The notes under the pieces are model-generated. The model worked only from the letters and a program-made list of their open reading frames with translations. It was not told the origin of the DNA and made no database searches. Source: Bin75 sp965212135 (GTDB lineage Bacteria; Nitrospirota; Nitrospiria; Nitrospirales; UBA8639). From it: 64,000 nucleotides of DNA. The stretch is taken from NCBI GenBank assembly GCA_965212135.1, contig OZ243044.1, forward strand, positions 1,674,001 to 1,738,000. Direction: 5' to 3'. Shown in pieces: positions 53,214-61,697 of this stretch. The position numbers and the translations under genes are program-made. How positions within the stretch are numbered: the stretch's first letter is position 1; every line of letters starts with the position of its first letter.

Positions 53214-53247
53214 GGGTTATGATAACCCTGCGTTATCCACAAGTCAA
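53214..53247 (-). promoter_or_regulatory. ilvB promoter with palindrome over the -10 box
   Basis: On the minus strand TTGACT (53242-53247) and TATCAT (53219-53224) are 17 bp apart. The -10 box lies in the perfect palindrome GGGTTAT-C-ATAACCC (53214-53228), a likely repressor site. Transcription starts near 53212. Confidence 0.65.
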
Positions 53248-53367
53248 CTCCCGCCTGCTCGCTCACGCGGGCGGACAACCATCGCCCGGGGCTTTTCAAA
53301 AACTGCGGCGCTCCTTGTCCAAAAGCTGATTCCACAGGCAGCCCCCACCCGACTCTCCTGACCCCTG

Positions 53368-54531
53368 ATGCTACGCGATTTTGAACGTGAAGTGCAAAAC
53401 GCAGAGGCGCAACACCTGCGCCGGCGGCTGTGTATCGTGGAATCGCCGGCGGAGACGACCATCACGATCAAAGGCCGCCAGGTCATTGCCATGGCCTCAA
53501 ATAATTATCTTGGATTGGCCAATCATCCCGCCGTGAAACAGGCAGCCGTGGAAGCGATTGAACAATGGGGCGTCGGGGCCGGGGCCGCCCGTCTCATATC
53601 CGGCACCATGACGCCACACGAGCAACTGGAGCAGGCCCTTGCCCACTTCAAACAGGTCGAAGCCGTTCTGACGTTTGGCACCGGGTACACGACAAATGTG
53701 GGCCTGATTCCCACCCTCATTGACCGCAACGGTCTCATCCTTGCCGACCGCTCATGCCATGCCAGCCTGATACAGGCCTGCCGGTTGTCAAACGCCATGT
53801 TTCGCGTGTTTCACCACAATGACGTCGAACATCTGGAGACCTTGCTTCACAAACGCGGGAAAGCCCGTCCGACCCTGGTGGTCACCGAAGGCGTGTTCAG
53901 CATGGACGGGGACCTCGCGCCGCTCCCCGAATACCTGACACTCTGTCAACGGTATGACGCCACGCTCCTTGTTGATGACGCCCACGGCACGGGCGTCATG
54001 GGGCAACACGGTCGCGGAACGGCTGAACATTTTGGCTTGAATCCTCAAGACCTGGTTCAGATGGGGACGTTGAGTAAAGCGGTAGGAACCAGTGGAGGGT
54101 ACGTGGCCGGCACGGCCGGGCTCAAAGACTATCTCATCAATACCTCAAAAGCCTTTATCTACACGACCGCCTCGCCGCCGGCCATCGCGGCGGCGGCGGC
54201 GGCGGCGATGCAGATTATTCGCCATGACCCCGACCGCCGCGCACGGCTGTGGGACAACCGAAATTATCTTCATTCCGCACTGAAGAGCATGGGGTTTCAG
54301 ATCACCAACACGCAAAGCCCGATCCTGCCGATCATCGTCAAGTCACCGGAAACGGCCGTGCAGATGTCGCAAGCCCTGTACGAAGCCGGCGTGTACGTCC
54401 CCGCCATCCGCCCGCCCACCGTTCCCAAACACAGCAGCCGGCTGCGGCTCACCGTGAGTTCGGAACATACGAAAGAACAGTTGCGGTCGGTATGCGAGAC
54501 GTTGCTGAAGGCGGGGGAAATGATGCATTAG
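53368..54531 (+). CDS. bioF: 8-amino-7-oxononanoate synthase (KBL/BioF family)
   Basis: The 387-residue PLP enzyme condenses an acyl-thioester with an amino acid. It has MASNNYLGLANHP, GAARLISGTMTPHEQLE, VDDAHGTGVMGQHGRGT and the PLP lysine in MGTLSKAVGTSGGYVAG. The C-terminal PAIRPPTVP motif favours BioF over glycine C-acetyltransferase, but Kbl cannot be excluded. No other biotin genes are adjacent. It is divergent from ilvB. Confidence 0.88.
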   Translation: MLRDFEREVQNAEAQHLRRRLCIVESPAETTITIKGRQVIAMASNNYLGLANHPAVKQAAVEAIEQWGVGAGAARLISGTMTPHEQLEQALAHFKQVEAVLTFGTGYTTNVGLIPTLIDRNGLILADRSCHASLIQACRLSNAMFRVFHHNDVEHLETLLHKRGKARPTLVVTEGVFSMDGDLAPLPEYLTLCQRYDATLLVDDAHGTGVMGQHGRGTAEHFGLNPQDLVQMGTLSKAVGTSGGYVAGTAGLKDYLINTSKAFIYTTASPPAIAAAAAAAMQIIRHDPDRRARLWDNRNYLHSALKSMGFQITNTQSPILPIIVKSPETAVQMSQALYEAGVYVPAIRPPTVPKHSSRLRLTVSSEHTKEQLRSVCETLLKAGEMMH

Positions 54532-54587
54532 GCCGTGGCATCAGCAAAAAGCCGACAACAACTTCTGGCCGATGTTTCAGATGTGGA

Positions 54588-55442
54588 CTACAATCGTCGA
54601 ATCTGAACGATGAGATTGTCAATCAATCGGATGGCCCCGACCCGGATGGCTCCCAGCAGGACGACGGTTCCCTGAAGCCGGGCAAGGGGTTCGAGCGTTC
54701 CGGCCTCGCAACACGCCAGGTAGTCAATGCGGACCGCCGGCTCCGTGCCGAGGAGCCTGGTCATGGTCTTTTCCACCGGATGCGCGCGGCGCGCGCCCTT
54801 TTTGATCGCGTCCCGTCCGGCCGCCAGCGCGCGATATAAGCCGAGAGCCCGTTGACGCTGCGACGGGGTCAAGTACCGATTGCGTGAACTGATCGCGAAT
54901 CCGTCGGGGTCGCGCATGGTCGGGCAGAGGGTGAAGCCCGTGTCGCATTCCAGATCTTTCGCCATCTGCCGGATCACCAGAAATTGCTGGTAGTCTTTTT
55001 GGCCAAGGAACGTTCGAGCGGGACGGACCAGGTTCAATAGTTTGGCCGCAATGGTGGTCACGCCTTGAAAATGGGCGGGCCGATGCTCCCCTTCCCATCG
55101 CCGGGACAGCGCGTTGCCGGCGACGGTCGTTTGAAAATCCGGCGGGTAGAGGTTTGCCGGTGTTGGAAGAAAGACGACGTCAACGTGTTCCTCGCGGCAG
55201 AGTGCGAGATCGCCGGACGGGTCGCTCGGGTAGCGGCGGTAATCCTCGGCGGGGCCGAATTGGAGCGGATTCACGAACAGGCTGACCACGACCGTCCGGC
55301 ACGTTCGGCGCGCCCGTTGCATCAGCGAACGATGACCGGCATGCAGCGCCCCCATGGTCGGAATAAACCCGATGGCGCTTCGGGGTCCCTCATGCCGGCG
55401 CCGCCAGGCTTGAAGGCCACGCGTTGTTCGGATGATGCGCAT
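54588..55442 (-). CDS. panC: Pantothenate synthetase
   Basis: ATP-dependent joining of pantoate and beta-alanine. The 284-residue product has GFIPTMGALHAGHRSLM with the HAGH (HIGH-type) motif, VSLFVNPLQFGPAEDYRRYP, FLGQKDYQQF and SSRNRYLTPSQR. The start is directly after the folK stop (55443). panB and panD are not here. Confidence 0.96.
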   Translation of the reverse strand: MRIIRTTRGLQAWRRRHEGPRSAIGFIPTMGALHAGHRSLMQRARRTCRTVVVSLFVNPLQFGPAEDYRRYPSDPSGDLALCREEHVDVVFLPTPANLYPPDFQTTVAGNALSRRWEGEHRPAHFQGVTTIAAKLLNLVRPARTFLGQKDYQQFLVIRQMAKDLECDTGFTLCPTMRDPDGFAISSRNRYLTPSQRQRALGLYRALAAGRDAIKKGARRAHPVEKTMTRLLGTEPAVRIDYLACCEAGTLEPLARLQGTVVLLGAIRVGAIRLIDNLIVQIRRL

Positions 55443-55997
55443 TTAGCGAGCGGGCGGAGAACACGATGGTTGGGCGGTGTACTGCGAACCGGGCGTGACA
55501 TCAAGTTTTCGAACGTGGTGGCCATCCGCCAAATGGTCGAGCAACGATTGCATCGAGCGGGCTTCTTGAGGATGCACCCAGTTCGGGTCGAGTTCGGCCA
55601 TCGGTGTCAGGACAAACCGCCGCTGATGAAGCCGGGGGTGCGGAATGGTAAGCCCTGGGGTTTCGACGACCCGTTGCCCATAGAACAGGACGTCTAAATC
55701 CATAGTGCGGGGGCCGTTTCGCACCACGGGGTCGCGGCCAAGGCTTCGTTCCGTTTCCCGGCAAATGGCCAGCACGTGTTCCGGCGGAAGGCGGGTTTCA
55801 AGACGAACGACACCGTTATAAAACCACGTGTCATTCTGTCCGCGCCCCATATTGACGGGTTCCGTCTCGTAATACGAGGAGACGCCTGTGAGTGTGGAAT
55901 GAGGCAACAATCCCATCAGGGCCACGGCTCGGTCGCAAAAGTCCTGCCGGTTGCCCTGGTTGGACCCGAAGCCAATAAAGATGATTTCGGCGCTCAC
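55443..55997 (-). CDS. folK: 2-amino-4-hydroxy-6-hydroxymethyldihydropteridine diphosphokinase
   Basis: Pyrophosphokinase of folate synthesis. The 184-residue product has IIFIGFGSNQGNRQDF, SSYYETEPVN, NGVVRLET, and DLDVLFYG with IPHPRLHQRRFVLTPMAEL. The conserved region begins at GTG 55997, preceded by GGTGAAGG, so the much longer open frame is discarded. It is followed at once by panC, and the aminotransferase gene lies 85 bp upstream. Confidence 0.94.
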   Translation of the reverse strand: MSAEIIFIGFGSNQGNRQDFCDRAVALMGLLPHSTLTGVSSYYETEPVNMGRGQNDTWFYNGVVRLETRLPPEHVLAICRETERSLGRDPVVRNGPRTMDLDVLFYGQRVVETPGLTIPHPRLHQRRFVLTPMAELDPNWVHPQEARSMQSLLDHLADGHHVRKLDVTPGSQYTAQPSCSPPAR

Positions 55998-56082
55998 CCC
56001 TTCACCCGCAATTGTTTCCCCGTGGGAGCAACGTGGCCTGGATGATGCGGGCGCGGCGGCATGACCGAAGGCGGAGAAGCGG

Positions 56083-57279
56083 CTACCATCCGGTTTGTTG
56101 CATGCGCGCGACGGCTTCGGCCAGTCGCTCTTTCGTCGTGGTGATGGCCATGCGAATATACCCTTCGCCCGGCGTCCCAAATCCATTACCCGGCGTGGTC
56201 ACAATGCCGGCCTGTTCCAATAAATGCGCCGTAAAGGACGCGGAGGTGTAGCCTGCGGGCACCTCAATCCACACGTAGAACGTCGCCGAGGGGACGTCAA
56301 ACCGCAGCCCAAGTTTGCGCAGGCCCGCGACCAGCACGTCGCGGCGTTCCTGATAAATGGCCCGGAGTCCGGCGGTGAGTGACTCGTCCGATTCCAGCGC
56401 CGTCATCCCGGCTTCCTGAACGGCTTGAAATTGTCCGGAATCCACATTGCTTTTGATCCGGCTCAAGCCCGCAATCACTTCCGCGCGGCCGACGGCAAAC
56501 CCAAGCCGCCACCCCGTCATGTTAAACGTCTTGGACAACGAGTGAAATTCAATCCCCACGTCCATGGCCCCTTTCACTTCCAGGAAACTCGACGGACGTT
56601 TGCCATCGTAGAAAATTTCCGAATACGCCGCATCGTGGCACACAATAACGTGATGCTCGTTCGCAAACTCAATCACGCGCGCGAAGAACGCCGCGTCCGC
56701 AATGACCGACGTCGGATTGTTCGGCGAATTCAAAAACATCAGCCTGGCGTTCCGGGCGACGTCCGAGGGAATGGCGTCGAGATCGGGCAGGAACCCGTTT
56801 TGTTTCAACAGCGGCATCTCATAGACGGCGCCTCCGGCAAACCCGGCCGCCACGGGATACACGGGATACCCCGGGCTTGGCACGAGAACGACGTCGCCCG
56901 GGTCAATAAAGGCCATGGGCACGTGGCCGATGCCCTCCTTGGACCCGATGAGCGTGACCACCTCGGACGCGGGATCGGCGGTCACGTGAAATCGCCGCTT
57001 GTACCAGTCGGCGACGGCGGTCCGAAAAGACAACATCCCGCTTGAGGAAGGGTATTGGTGGTGCCGGGGATCGGTCACCGCCTCCCGCATGCGTTGCAGA
57101 ATCGGCTCGGGCGTCGGCAGGTCGGGGTCGCCAATACCCAGGTTGATGATATCCACGCCTCGGGCCGCGGCCCGTTGTTTCATCTCATCAATGGCCGCAA
57201 AGAGATAGGGCGGCAACGTCTGAATGCGTGCGGCACAGGTGATGGGAAACCCGTTCATTCCAGTTCGCTCCTTGTTCAT
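56083..57279 (-). CDS. LL-diaminopimelate aminotransferase-like class I aminotransferase
   Basis: The 398-residue fold type I PLP enzyme has INLGIGDPDLPTPEP, YPSSSGMLSFRTAVADWY, NSPNNPTSVIA, CHDAAYSEIFYDG and the PLP lysine in SLSKTFNMTGWRLGFAVG. This pattern fits the DapL/AlaC group, where DapL makes LL-diaminopimelate directly. With asd nearby the lysine role is plausible; alanine transaminase is the alternative. Start may be 57279 or Met 57258. Confidence 0.87.
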   Translation of the reverse strand: MNKERTGMNGFPITCAARIQTLPPYLFAAIDEMKQRAAARGVDIINLGIGDPDLPTPEPILQRMREAVTDPRHHQYPSSSGMLSFRTAVADWYKRRFHVTADPASEVVTLIGSKEGIGHVPMAFIDPGDVVLVPSPGYPVYPVAAGFAGGAVYEMPLLKQNGFLPDLDAIPSDVARNARLMFLNSPNNPTSVIADAAFFARVIEFANEHHVIVCHDAAYSEIFYDGKRPSSFLEVKGAMDVGIEFHSLSKTFNMTGWRLGFAVGRAEVIAGLSRIKSNVDSGQFQAVQEAGMTALESDESLTAGLRAIYQERRDVLVAGLRKLGLRFDVPSATFYVWIEVPAGYTSASFTAHLLEQAGIVTTPGNGFGTPGEGYIRMAITTTKERLAEAVARMQQTGW

Positions 57280-57351
57280 GATGATCGGAGAAACGCCAAG
57301 GTTTGCTTTTCAAGGCCAAGGCCATTTGTTACTTCGAAGTTAGATCACGTT

Positions 57352-57801
57352 TCATAGGAGTTTCTTGCCAACAGAAGAAAAGGTGACAGCGATAACCATG
57401 AGCAGAATTCCTGAGGTAAAAGTGCCAAGTTGCCCCCAATAAAGTCCCCATGTTTTCTTGCCGAGCTTTCTACTCAACTGTCGCAATTCCTCTAGCCTTT
57501 GTTCGATGTTTTTTTTATCTCTAATGCGAGCTATCTCTGTTGTTGCCCGAAAATCTCGCAAACGGTTTATTGTACACCAGATACTAAATGTTACTGACAT
57601 AAGAAGCGTAAGCAAAGATAAGCCGAAGGCACATTTCTGCCATGAGACGGGCGAAAAATTTTCATTAAGCAAAAGAGAAACCCCAAAGCCTAATGTAGCA
57701 ACAGAAAGTCCCAGCACAAGATTTATCGCACGGGATAATTGCTCCATAGTAATTGCTTGCCAATGCGGAAAGCTATCATTGTTTGCGGAATTATTTATCA
57801 T
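57352..57801 (-). CDS. Membrane protein of unknown function in an AT-rich insert
   Basis: A 149-residue product with three predicted membrane segments (about residues 26-46, 58-78 and 122-142) and a charged helical stretch RIRDKKNIEQRLEELRQLSR between the second and third. No family recognised. Base composition is visibly richer in A and T than the neighbouring genes, as is the next gene, suggesting common acquisition. Confidence 0.6.
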   Translation of the reverse strand: MINNSANNDSFPHWQAITMEQLSRAINLVLGLSVATLGFGVSLLLNENFSPVSWQKCAFGLSLLTLLMSVTFSIWCTINRLRDFRATTEIARIRDKKNIEQRLEELRQLSRKLGKKTWGLYWGQLGTFTSGILLMVIAVTFSSVGKKLL

Positions 57802-57943
57802 TGATTCTCTTCAGTTTACTCCATCCATGGCATTGCGATCTAAAAATCAAGCTTGCCTGTTACGAGTGCAACAAGATAGCGGCTGGATGGAGTACCTTGT
57901 TAGGTGTGGTCCATGACCACGGGCTGACGCAAACGACCAAGAA

Positions 57944-58981
57944 TTATCGCCACTGTATGCCAAGCACACGCAAGGTGTCTTGAATAGCAATGCCGAATCC
58001 CAAACCTTCTGCCGTTTGCCTGGCGATTTTCCACGCGACAATCGCGAGCACTGTTCCAGTCTCGGCATCTATAATCGGCCCACCACTGTTCCCGTGATTA
58101 AGAGCCGCATCTGTTTGGACGAGCGTAATCCCATCTATCAGACGAAGCCCACTAACGACGCCAGTAGTCAACGTATAGTTGAGTGTCAAAGGGTTGCCAA
58201 TGACATACACATCTCTTCCGACTCTCGGGTTGCTGTGGCCAATATCCAATGTAAAACAATCAGTCGTACAGTTGACCTCAATCAAAGCAACGTCAGCGCT
58301 AGAATCTGTCCGCAAAACACGAACAGCCAACTGCCTGCCGTCACGAAGATTGGCCTTTAACCCATCTTGCTTTTCAATAACATGATGATTTGTCAAGGCG
58401 AGACCATCTCGTGTGATCAACAAGGCCGTTCCAGTGCCGTAAGAACTTGTAAGAGCGACCACAGCGTCCGCCGATCTCTCAAAGTTGTCCAGCTTCGGAC
58501 TGGGGTTCTTGTCTTTCTGTCCAAGTTCGATGATTGCAGTTGGAGCCGTGGCCATACGGCGCCACTTACTATCATCATCGAAACGCGCTGACGATTTGGC
58601 CACGGCAGTTACGGATGATGGGTACTGTAGTAAACGTGCTGTCACACGATAGCAGGTACTTAGAATATCCGGTTTCAGCACACGTACTAAATAAGCAGCA
58701 TCAGCCCCAACTTCCCTTGCTTGGTCTTTGACCAATGAAAGAGCGGTATTGTAGCCGCAACCGACGCTAAGGCCCGTATCGCCGACGTGTACCTCACCGA
58801 TTACTGTGACACCTCGTGGAATATTTTGGTCATCAAGATAAATGTCGATCCGATCAGCAAGACCCTTGGGCGTACCTGACTCCTTAATAAGGGTGTAGTT
58901 TATAGACGGAGCGCAGGAAGCAATAAACAAGCAATGAAGCAGTAGAAGATATGCAACAGGGTGTCTCACCAAGCATGACAT
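57944..58981 (-). CDS. Trypsin-like serine protease lipoprotein
   Basis: The 345-residue product has a lipoprotein signal ending in FIASC, so it is anchored by Cys23. Residues to about 150 form an unknown domain with several cysteines. The C-terminal part is a DegP-like trypsin domain with a complete catalytic triad: His in LTNHHVIE, Asp in SSADVALIEV and Ser in NHGNSGGPIID. No PDZ domain follows. It is in AT-richer DNA than its surroundings and 142 bp upstream of a membrane protein gene in the same direction. Target unknown. Confidence 0.85.
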   Translation of the reverse strand: MSCLVRHPVAYLLLLHCLFIASCAPSINYTLIKESGTPKGLADRIDIYLDDQNIPRGVTVIGEVHVGDTGLSVGCGYNTALSLVKDQAREVGADAAYLVRVLKPDILSTCYRVTARLLQYPSSVTAVAKSSARFDDDSKWRRMATAPTAIIELGQKDKNPSPKLDNFERSADAVVALTSSYGTGTALLITRDGLALTNHHVIEKQDGLKANLRDGRQLAVRVLRTDSSADVALIEVNCTTDCFTLDIGHSNPRVGRDVYVIGNPLTLNYTLTTGVVSGLRLIDGITLVQTDAALNHGNSGGPIIDAETGTVLAIVAWKIARQTAEGLGFGIAIQDTLRVLGIQWR

Positions 58982-59295
58982 TCTTTAATCCTCTCAACCG
59001 TCTTCCTTGCTACTATTCGTCTGAGTATTGCCTGACATTCTACATCCTCAGTAGCAAAAGCATAATTAGGAACAAGAGGTGCTTTTCGCCGCCCAAGTGT
59101 GTTTGTCATATGTTTTTAGAACGGTATCTCATCATTTTTGTCTGGAGTACGTCAATTATACAAAATGATTTCTATGACTTTTTTATGGTTTGGCGGGGTG
59201 ACTGAATATTGAATTGATGACATTGAACACGATTTCAGTTGAGCCGACTGTATGCCCAGACCGCGCAACCTGCCTGCAGGTTTTGCTCTAGGTGA
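58982..59295. other. AT-rich intergenic region, no gene supported
   Basis: This 314-bp stretch is the most AT-rich part of the window. A plus-strand open frame (58951-59205) overlaps the protease gene and has no family features or ribosome binding site, so it is not called. The region probably holds the promoter of the protease gene and the edge of the insert. Confidence 0.5.
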
Positions 59296-59973
59296 CTATC
59301 GCGCAAGGTAGGCGATGAGCCGGTCGGCGAGTTGGTGGGATTGGGGAAGAATGGGTGCCGCCGATGCCAGCAACGCCTCGGTCGTGGTTCCGGCCCGTTG
59401 CACGTCATGTGAACATTCGCGGCACAGGGCTTTGACGCCTTCTTGTTCCAGTTCTAGGTGAAAGAGGAGTCCGTAGGCTTGTTCTCCATACCGAAAGGCT
59501 TGAACGGGATAGAACTCGGATGAGGCGAGCGCCACCGCTCCCGGCGGAAGCGTGAGTCCTTCGCCATGCCACTGAAAGACCGTGACGGGGCGGGGAAACG
59601 CTCCAAACACAGGGTCCGTGTCTTCGTCCACGGTGCATGTGACCGGCGCAGGCCCGATTTCCGGTCGGGGGCCGGGGCTGATCTGCCCGCCCAGGGCCTT
59701 CGCCATGAGTTGCGCGCCCAGGCACACGCCGACAACCGGAATACCCGCCTTGATGGTGCGTCGAATAAACTCCTGTTCTTGCGCCATCCAGGGGTCGGCG
59801 TCATTCACGGACATAGGCCCTCCCATGACCAGCAGGAAATCCGGAAACGCTGATGGAAGCCCCTGTTGGGGCACAAGCCGCGTGTCGAGCCGGTAGTGAT
59901 GGCTCGCCAACGCTTGCCGAAACGCACCGGGGCCTTCAAAGGGAACGTGCTGGAAGCAGAGGGCCTGCTTCAT
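59296..59973 (-). CDS. Class I glutamine amidotransferase-like protein
   Basis: The 225-residue product resembles the GMP synthase amidotransferase domain as a free-standing protein. Catalytic Cys is in VVGVCLGAQLMAKALGG and the His/Glu pair is in LLFHLELEQEG. DFLLVMGGPMSVND and VFQWHGEG support the fold. Such proteins may act on glutamine or gamma-glutamyl compounds; the acceptor is unknown. Confidence 0.9.
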   Translation of the reverse strand: MKQALCFQHVPFEGPGAFRQALASHHYRLDTRLVPQQGLPSAFPDFLLVMGGPMSVNDADPWMAQEQEFIRRTIKAGIPVVGVCLGAQLMAKALGGQISPGPRPEIGPAPVTCTVDEDTDPVFGAFPRPVTVFQWHGEGLTLPPGAVALASSEFYPVQAFRYGEQAYGLLFHLELEQEGVKALCRECSHDVQRAGTTTEALLASAAPILPQSHQLADRLIAYLAR

Positions 59974-60024
59974 GGGACGATGGGGGGACGACGGTTTGAG
60001 AAGCCGTGGTTTAGGGAGCGGCGC

Positions 60025-60681
60025 TTACGAATACTGATAGCCGTTTTTGGCATTCATACATTCCACCAGGTACCAGTACCGGAAGGGATTCATTTTTTCT
60101 TTTTTGGTCACGTGGAGGGCCGTGCCTTCAAGCACGTGATGGAGGGATAAATCCGTGCGGAAGCCCATCCGCTGGCATATGGGGGAAATCAGTTTCTCCA
60201 CGGCGGCGATATATTTGTTGCCGTTGCTGAAGTGGTTCAGCATGACGACGCGGCCGCCCGGACGGCAGACGCGAATCATCTCCGACACCACTTTCCGATA
60301 ATCGGGGACGGCGGTGACGACGTAGGCCGCCATCACCAAGTCGAAGGTGTTGTCTTCAAAAGACATGTGTCCCGCGTCCATGCGCTGCAACGCGACGTGC
60401 TCAAGCCCGTGTTTGGCAATGCGTTCCTCGGCTTTTTTCAGCATGCCTTCCGAGAGATCAATGCCCACAATCTGACAGTGTTGCGGATACAGAGGCAGGG
60501 CCATGCCCGTGCCGACGCCGACTTCCAGCACTTTGTCATCCGGCGCGATGGTGAGGCCTTTGACCGTGGATGCCCGCGATTGATTAAAGGCTTTGCCAAA
60601 GGTTTGGTCATAGACCGACGCGTACTGCGTATAGACCCGTTCAAGACTTTCGAGATTCATCGCCCGTTCGTGTTGATTCAT
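60025..60681 (-). CDS. SAM-dependent methyltransferase, phospholipid N-methyltransferase-like
   Basis: The 218-residue class I methyltransferase has YASVYDQTFGKAF at the start, the SAM loop VLEVGVGTGMALPLYP, VGIDLSEGMLKKAEERI and a C-terminal LSPICQRMGF..DLSL. This pattern resembles PmtA-type phosphatidylethanolamine N-methyltransferases and UbiE relatives, and psd/pssA in this window supply phosphatidylethanolamine. The assignment to lipids is an inference. GGGAG favours ATG 60681; a GTG at 60693 is in frame. Confidence 0.8.
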   Translation of the reverse strand: MNQHERAMNLESLERVYTQYASVYDQTFGKAFNQSRASTVKGLTIAPDDKVLEVGVGTGMALPLYPQHCQIVGIDLSEGMLKKAEERIAKHGLEHVALQRMDAGHMSFEDNTFDLVMAAYVVTAVPDYRKVVSEMIRVCRPGGRVVMLNHFSNGNKYIAAVEKLISPICQRMGFRTDLSLHHVLEGTALHVTKKEKMNPFRYWYLVECMNAKNGYQYS

Positions 60682-60910
60682 TCCGTCTCCCACACATGCC
60701 TTCTGTTCAGGTGAGCGATACGCTGGTCGCGGTCAAAAACAGGAGGCGTGTTCGATGTAGAACCCGTTGTTTTCACTTAATCGTTGAGGGGCCAACTTGA
60801 ACAATCACGCGGTAACGGGCGTCAATCTAACACTACGTCACGCGATGAGTCAACCGGAGGATTGTTCATCCGTCACGACGGGGCTGCCCCGTGCGGGGGC
60901 CTGACGGGCG

Positions 60911-60940
60911 TTGAAAACAGGGTGGGCGGTTTCTTACAAT
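60911..60940 (+). promoter_or_regulatory. Promoter in the 60682-61013 gap
   Basis: TTGAAA (60911-60916) and TACAAT (60935-60940) are 18 bp apart, about 70 bp before ATG 61014. The rest of this 332-bp divergent gap shows no gene. Confidence 0.55.
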
Positions 60941-61013
60941 TCGCCATGGTGCCCTTGATGGCTTGTTGTTCATCCGATCACGTATTCATTGCCGAACGAA
61001 AAGGAGAGACCGC

Positions 61014-61676
61014 ATGAGCGCATACAGACGACACACCCACCTCCACCCGGGACGAGGGCTCATGCTGCTGTGCCTGGTGGGAGGGATGGCCGCTCCGGCG
61101 TTTGCGATTGACGTTGATTTAACCGTTGAGCAAGCCGGGCGGATTATGGCCGCGGCCCGGGAGCCGATGGAACAGGCTTCGTCCAATGACGCCATGTTTC
61201 ACATCATCAAATCGGCGGATAAAAAGTCCCGCATCGGAGACGATCCCCAAACCACGCCCTGCGGCAGCAGCGCGATTGTACGGACGAAAACCTATTGGTT
61301 CGAATATTTCGGACGCGAAGAAGCCCGGCGGTCCAGGGTGGCGCAACAGGAAGTCCGGATGCCCGAAACCAAAGTCCGGGAAATTTTGAATATGTCGAAT
61401 CTTGAAATGGAAATCGGGCTGTGCGGTCAAGAGGAGTTTTTTGCCGACGGCGTTGACGTGGCGCTACGGCAAGGGTCCCGGAACGTGATGGCCGTGGATA
61501 AAGGCAAGCCCAGCCGGGGGCGGAACGTTCCCGGGTCCGACACGGCCTACGTGTCCCGGTTTTCCGCCCGCTTTGCCTATCAGGATTTTGACCCGCAAGC
61601 CCCGACGACGATTGTCGTCTTTTTTCCGGATGGGCAATTGAAAAGCATCAAGGCGGACTTTTCGACCATACGGTAA
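61014..61676 (+). CDS. Exported protein of unknown function
   Basis: The 220-residue product has a signal peptide (LMLLCLVGGMAAPAFA, cleavage near residue 31). The mature part has two cysteines (TPCGSS and GLCGQ) that could pair in the periplasm, and a YQDFDPQAPTTIVVFFPDG segment near the end. No family recognised. AAGGAGAG lies 6 bp before the ATG, and a promoter lies upstream. Confidence 0.7.
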   Translation: MSAYRRHTHLHPGRGLMLLCLVGGMAAPAFAIDVDLTVEQAGRIMAAAREPMEQASSNDAMFHIIKSADKKSRIGDDPQTTPCGSSAIVRTKTYWFEYFGREEARRSRVAQQEVRMPETKVREILNMSNLEMEIGLCGQEEFFADGVDVALRQGSRNVMAVDKGKPSRGRNVPGSDTAYVSRFSARFAYQDFDPQAPTTIVVFFPDGQLKSIKADFSTIR

Positions 61677-61697
61677 GCGTGGCGGAAGAGCGGTCTG

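Noticed and set aside
58951..59205. 84-codon plus-strand open frame in the AT-rich gap
   Set aside because: Overlaps the start of the protease gene, lacks a ribosome binding site and any family pattern.
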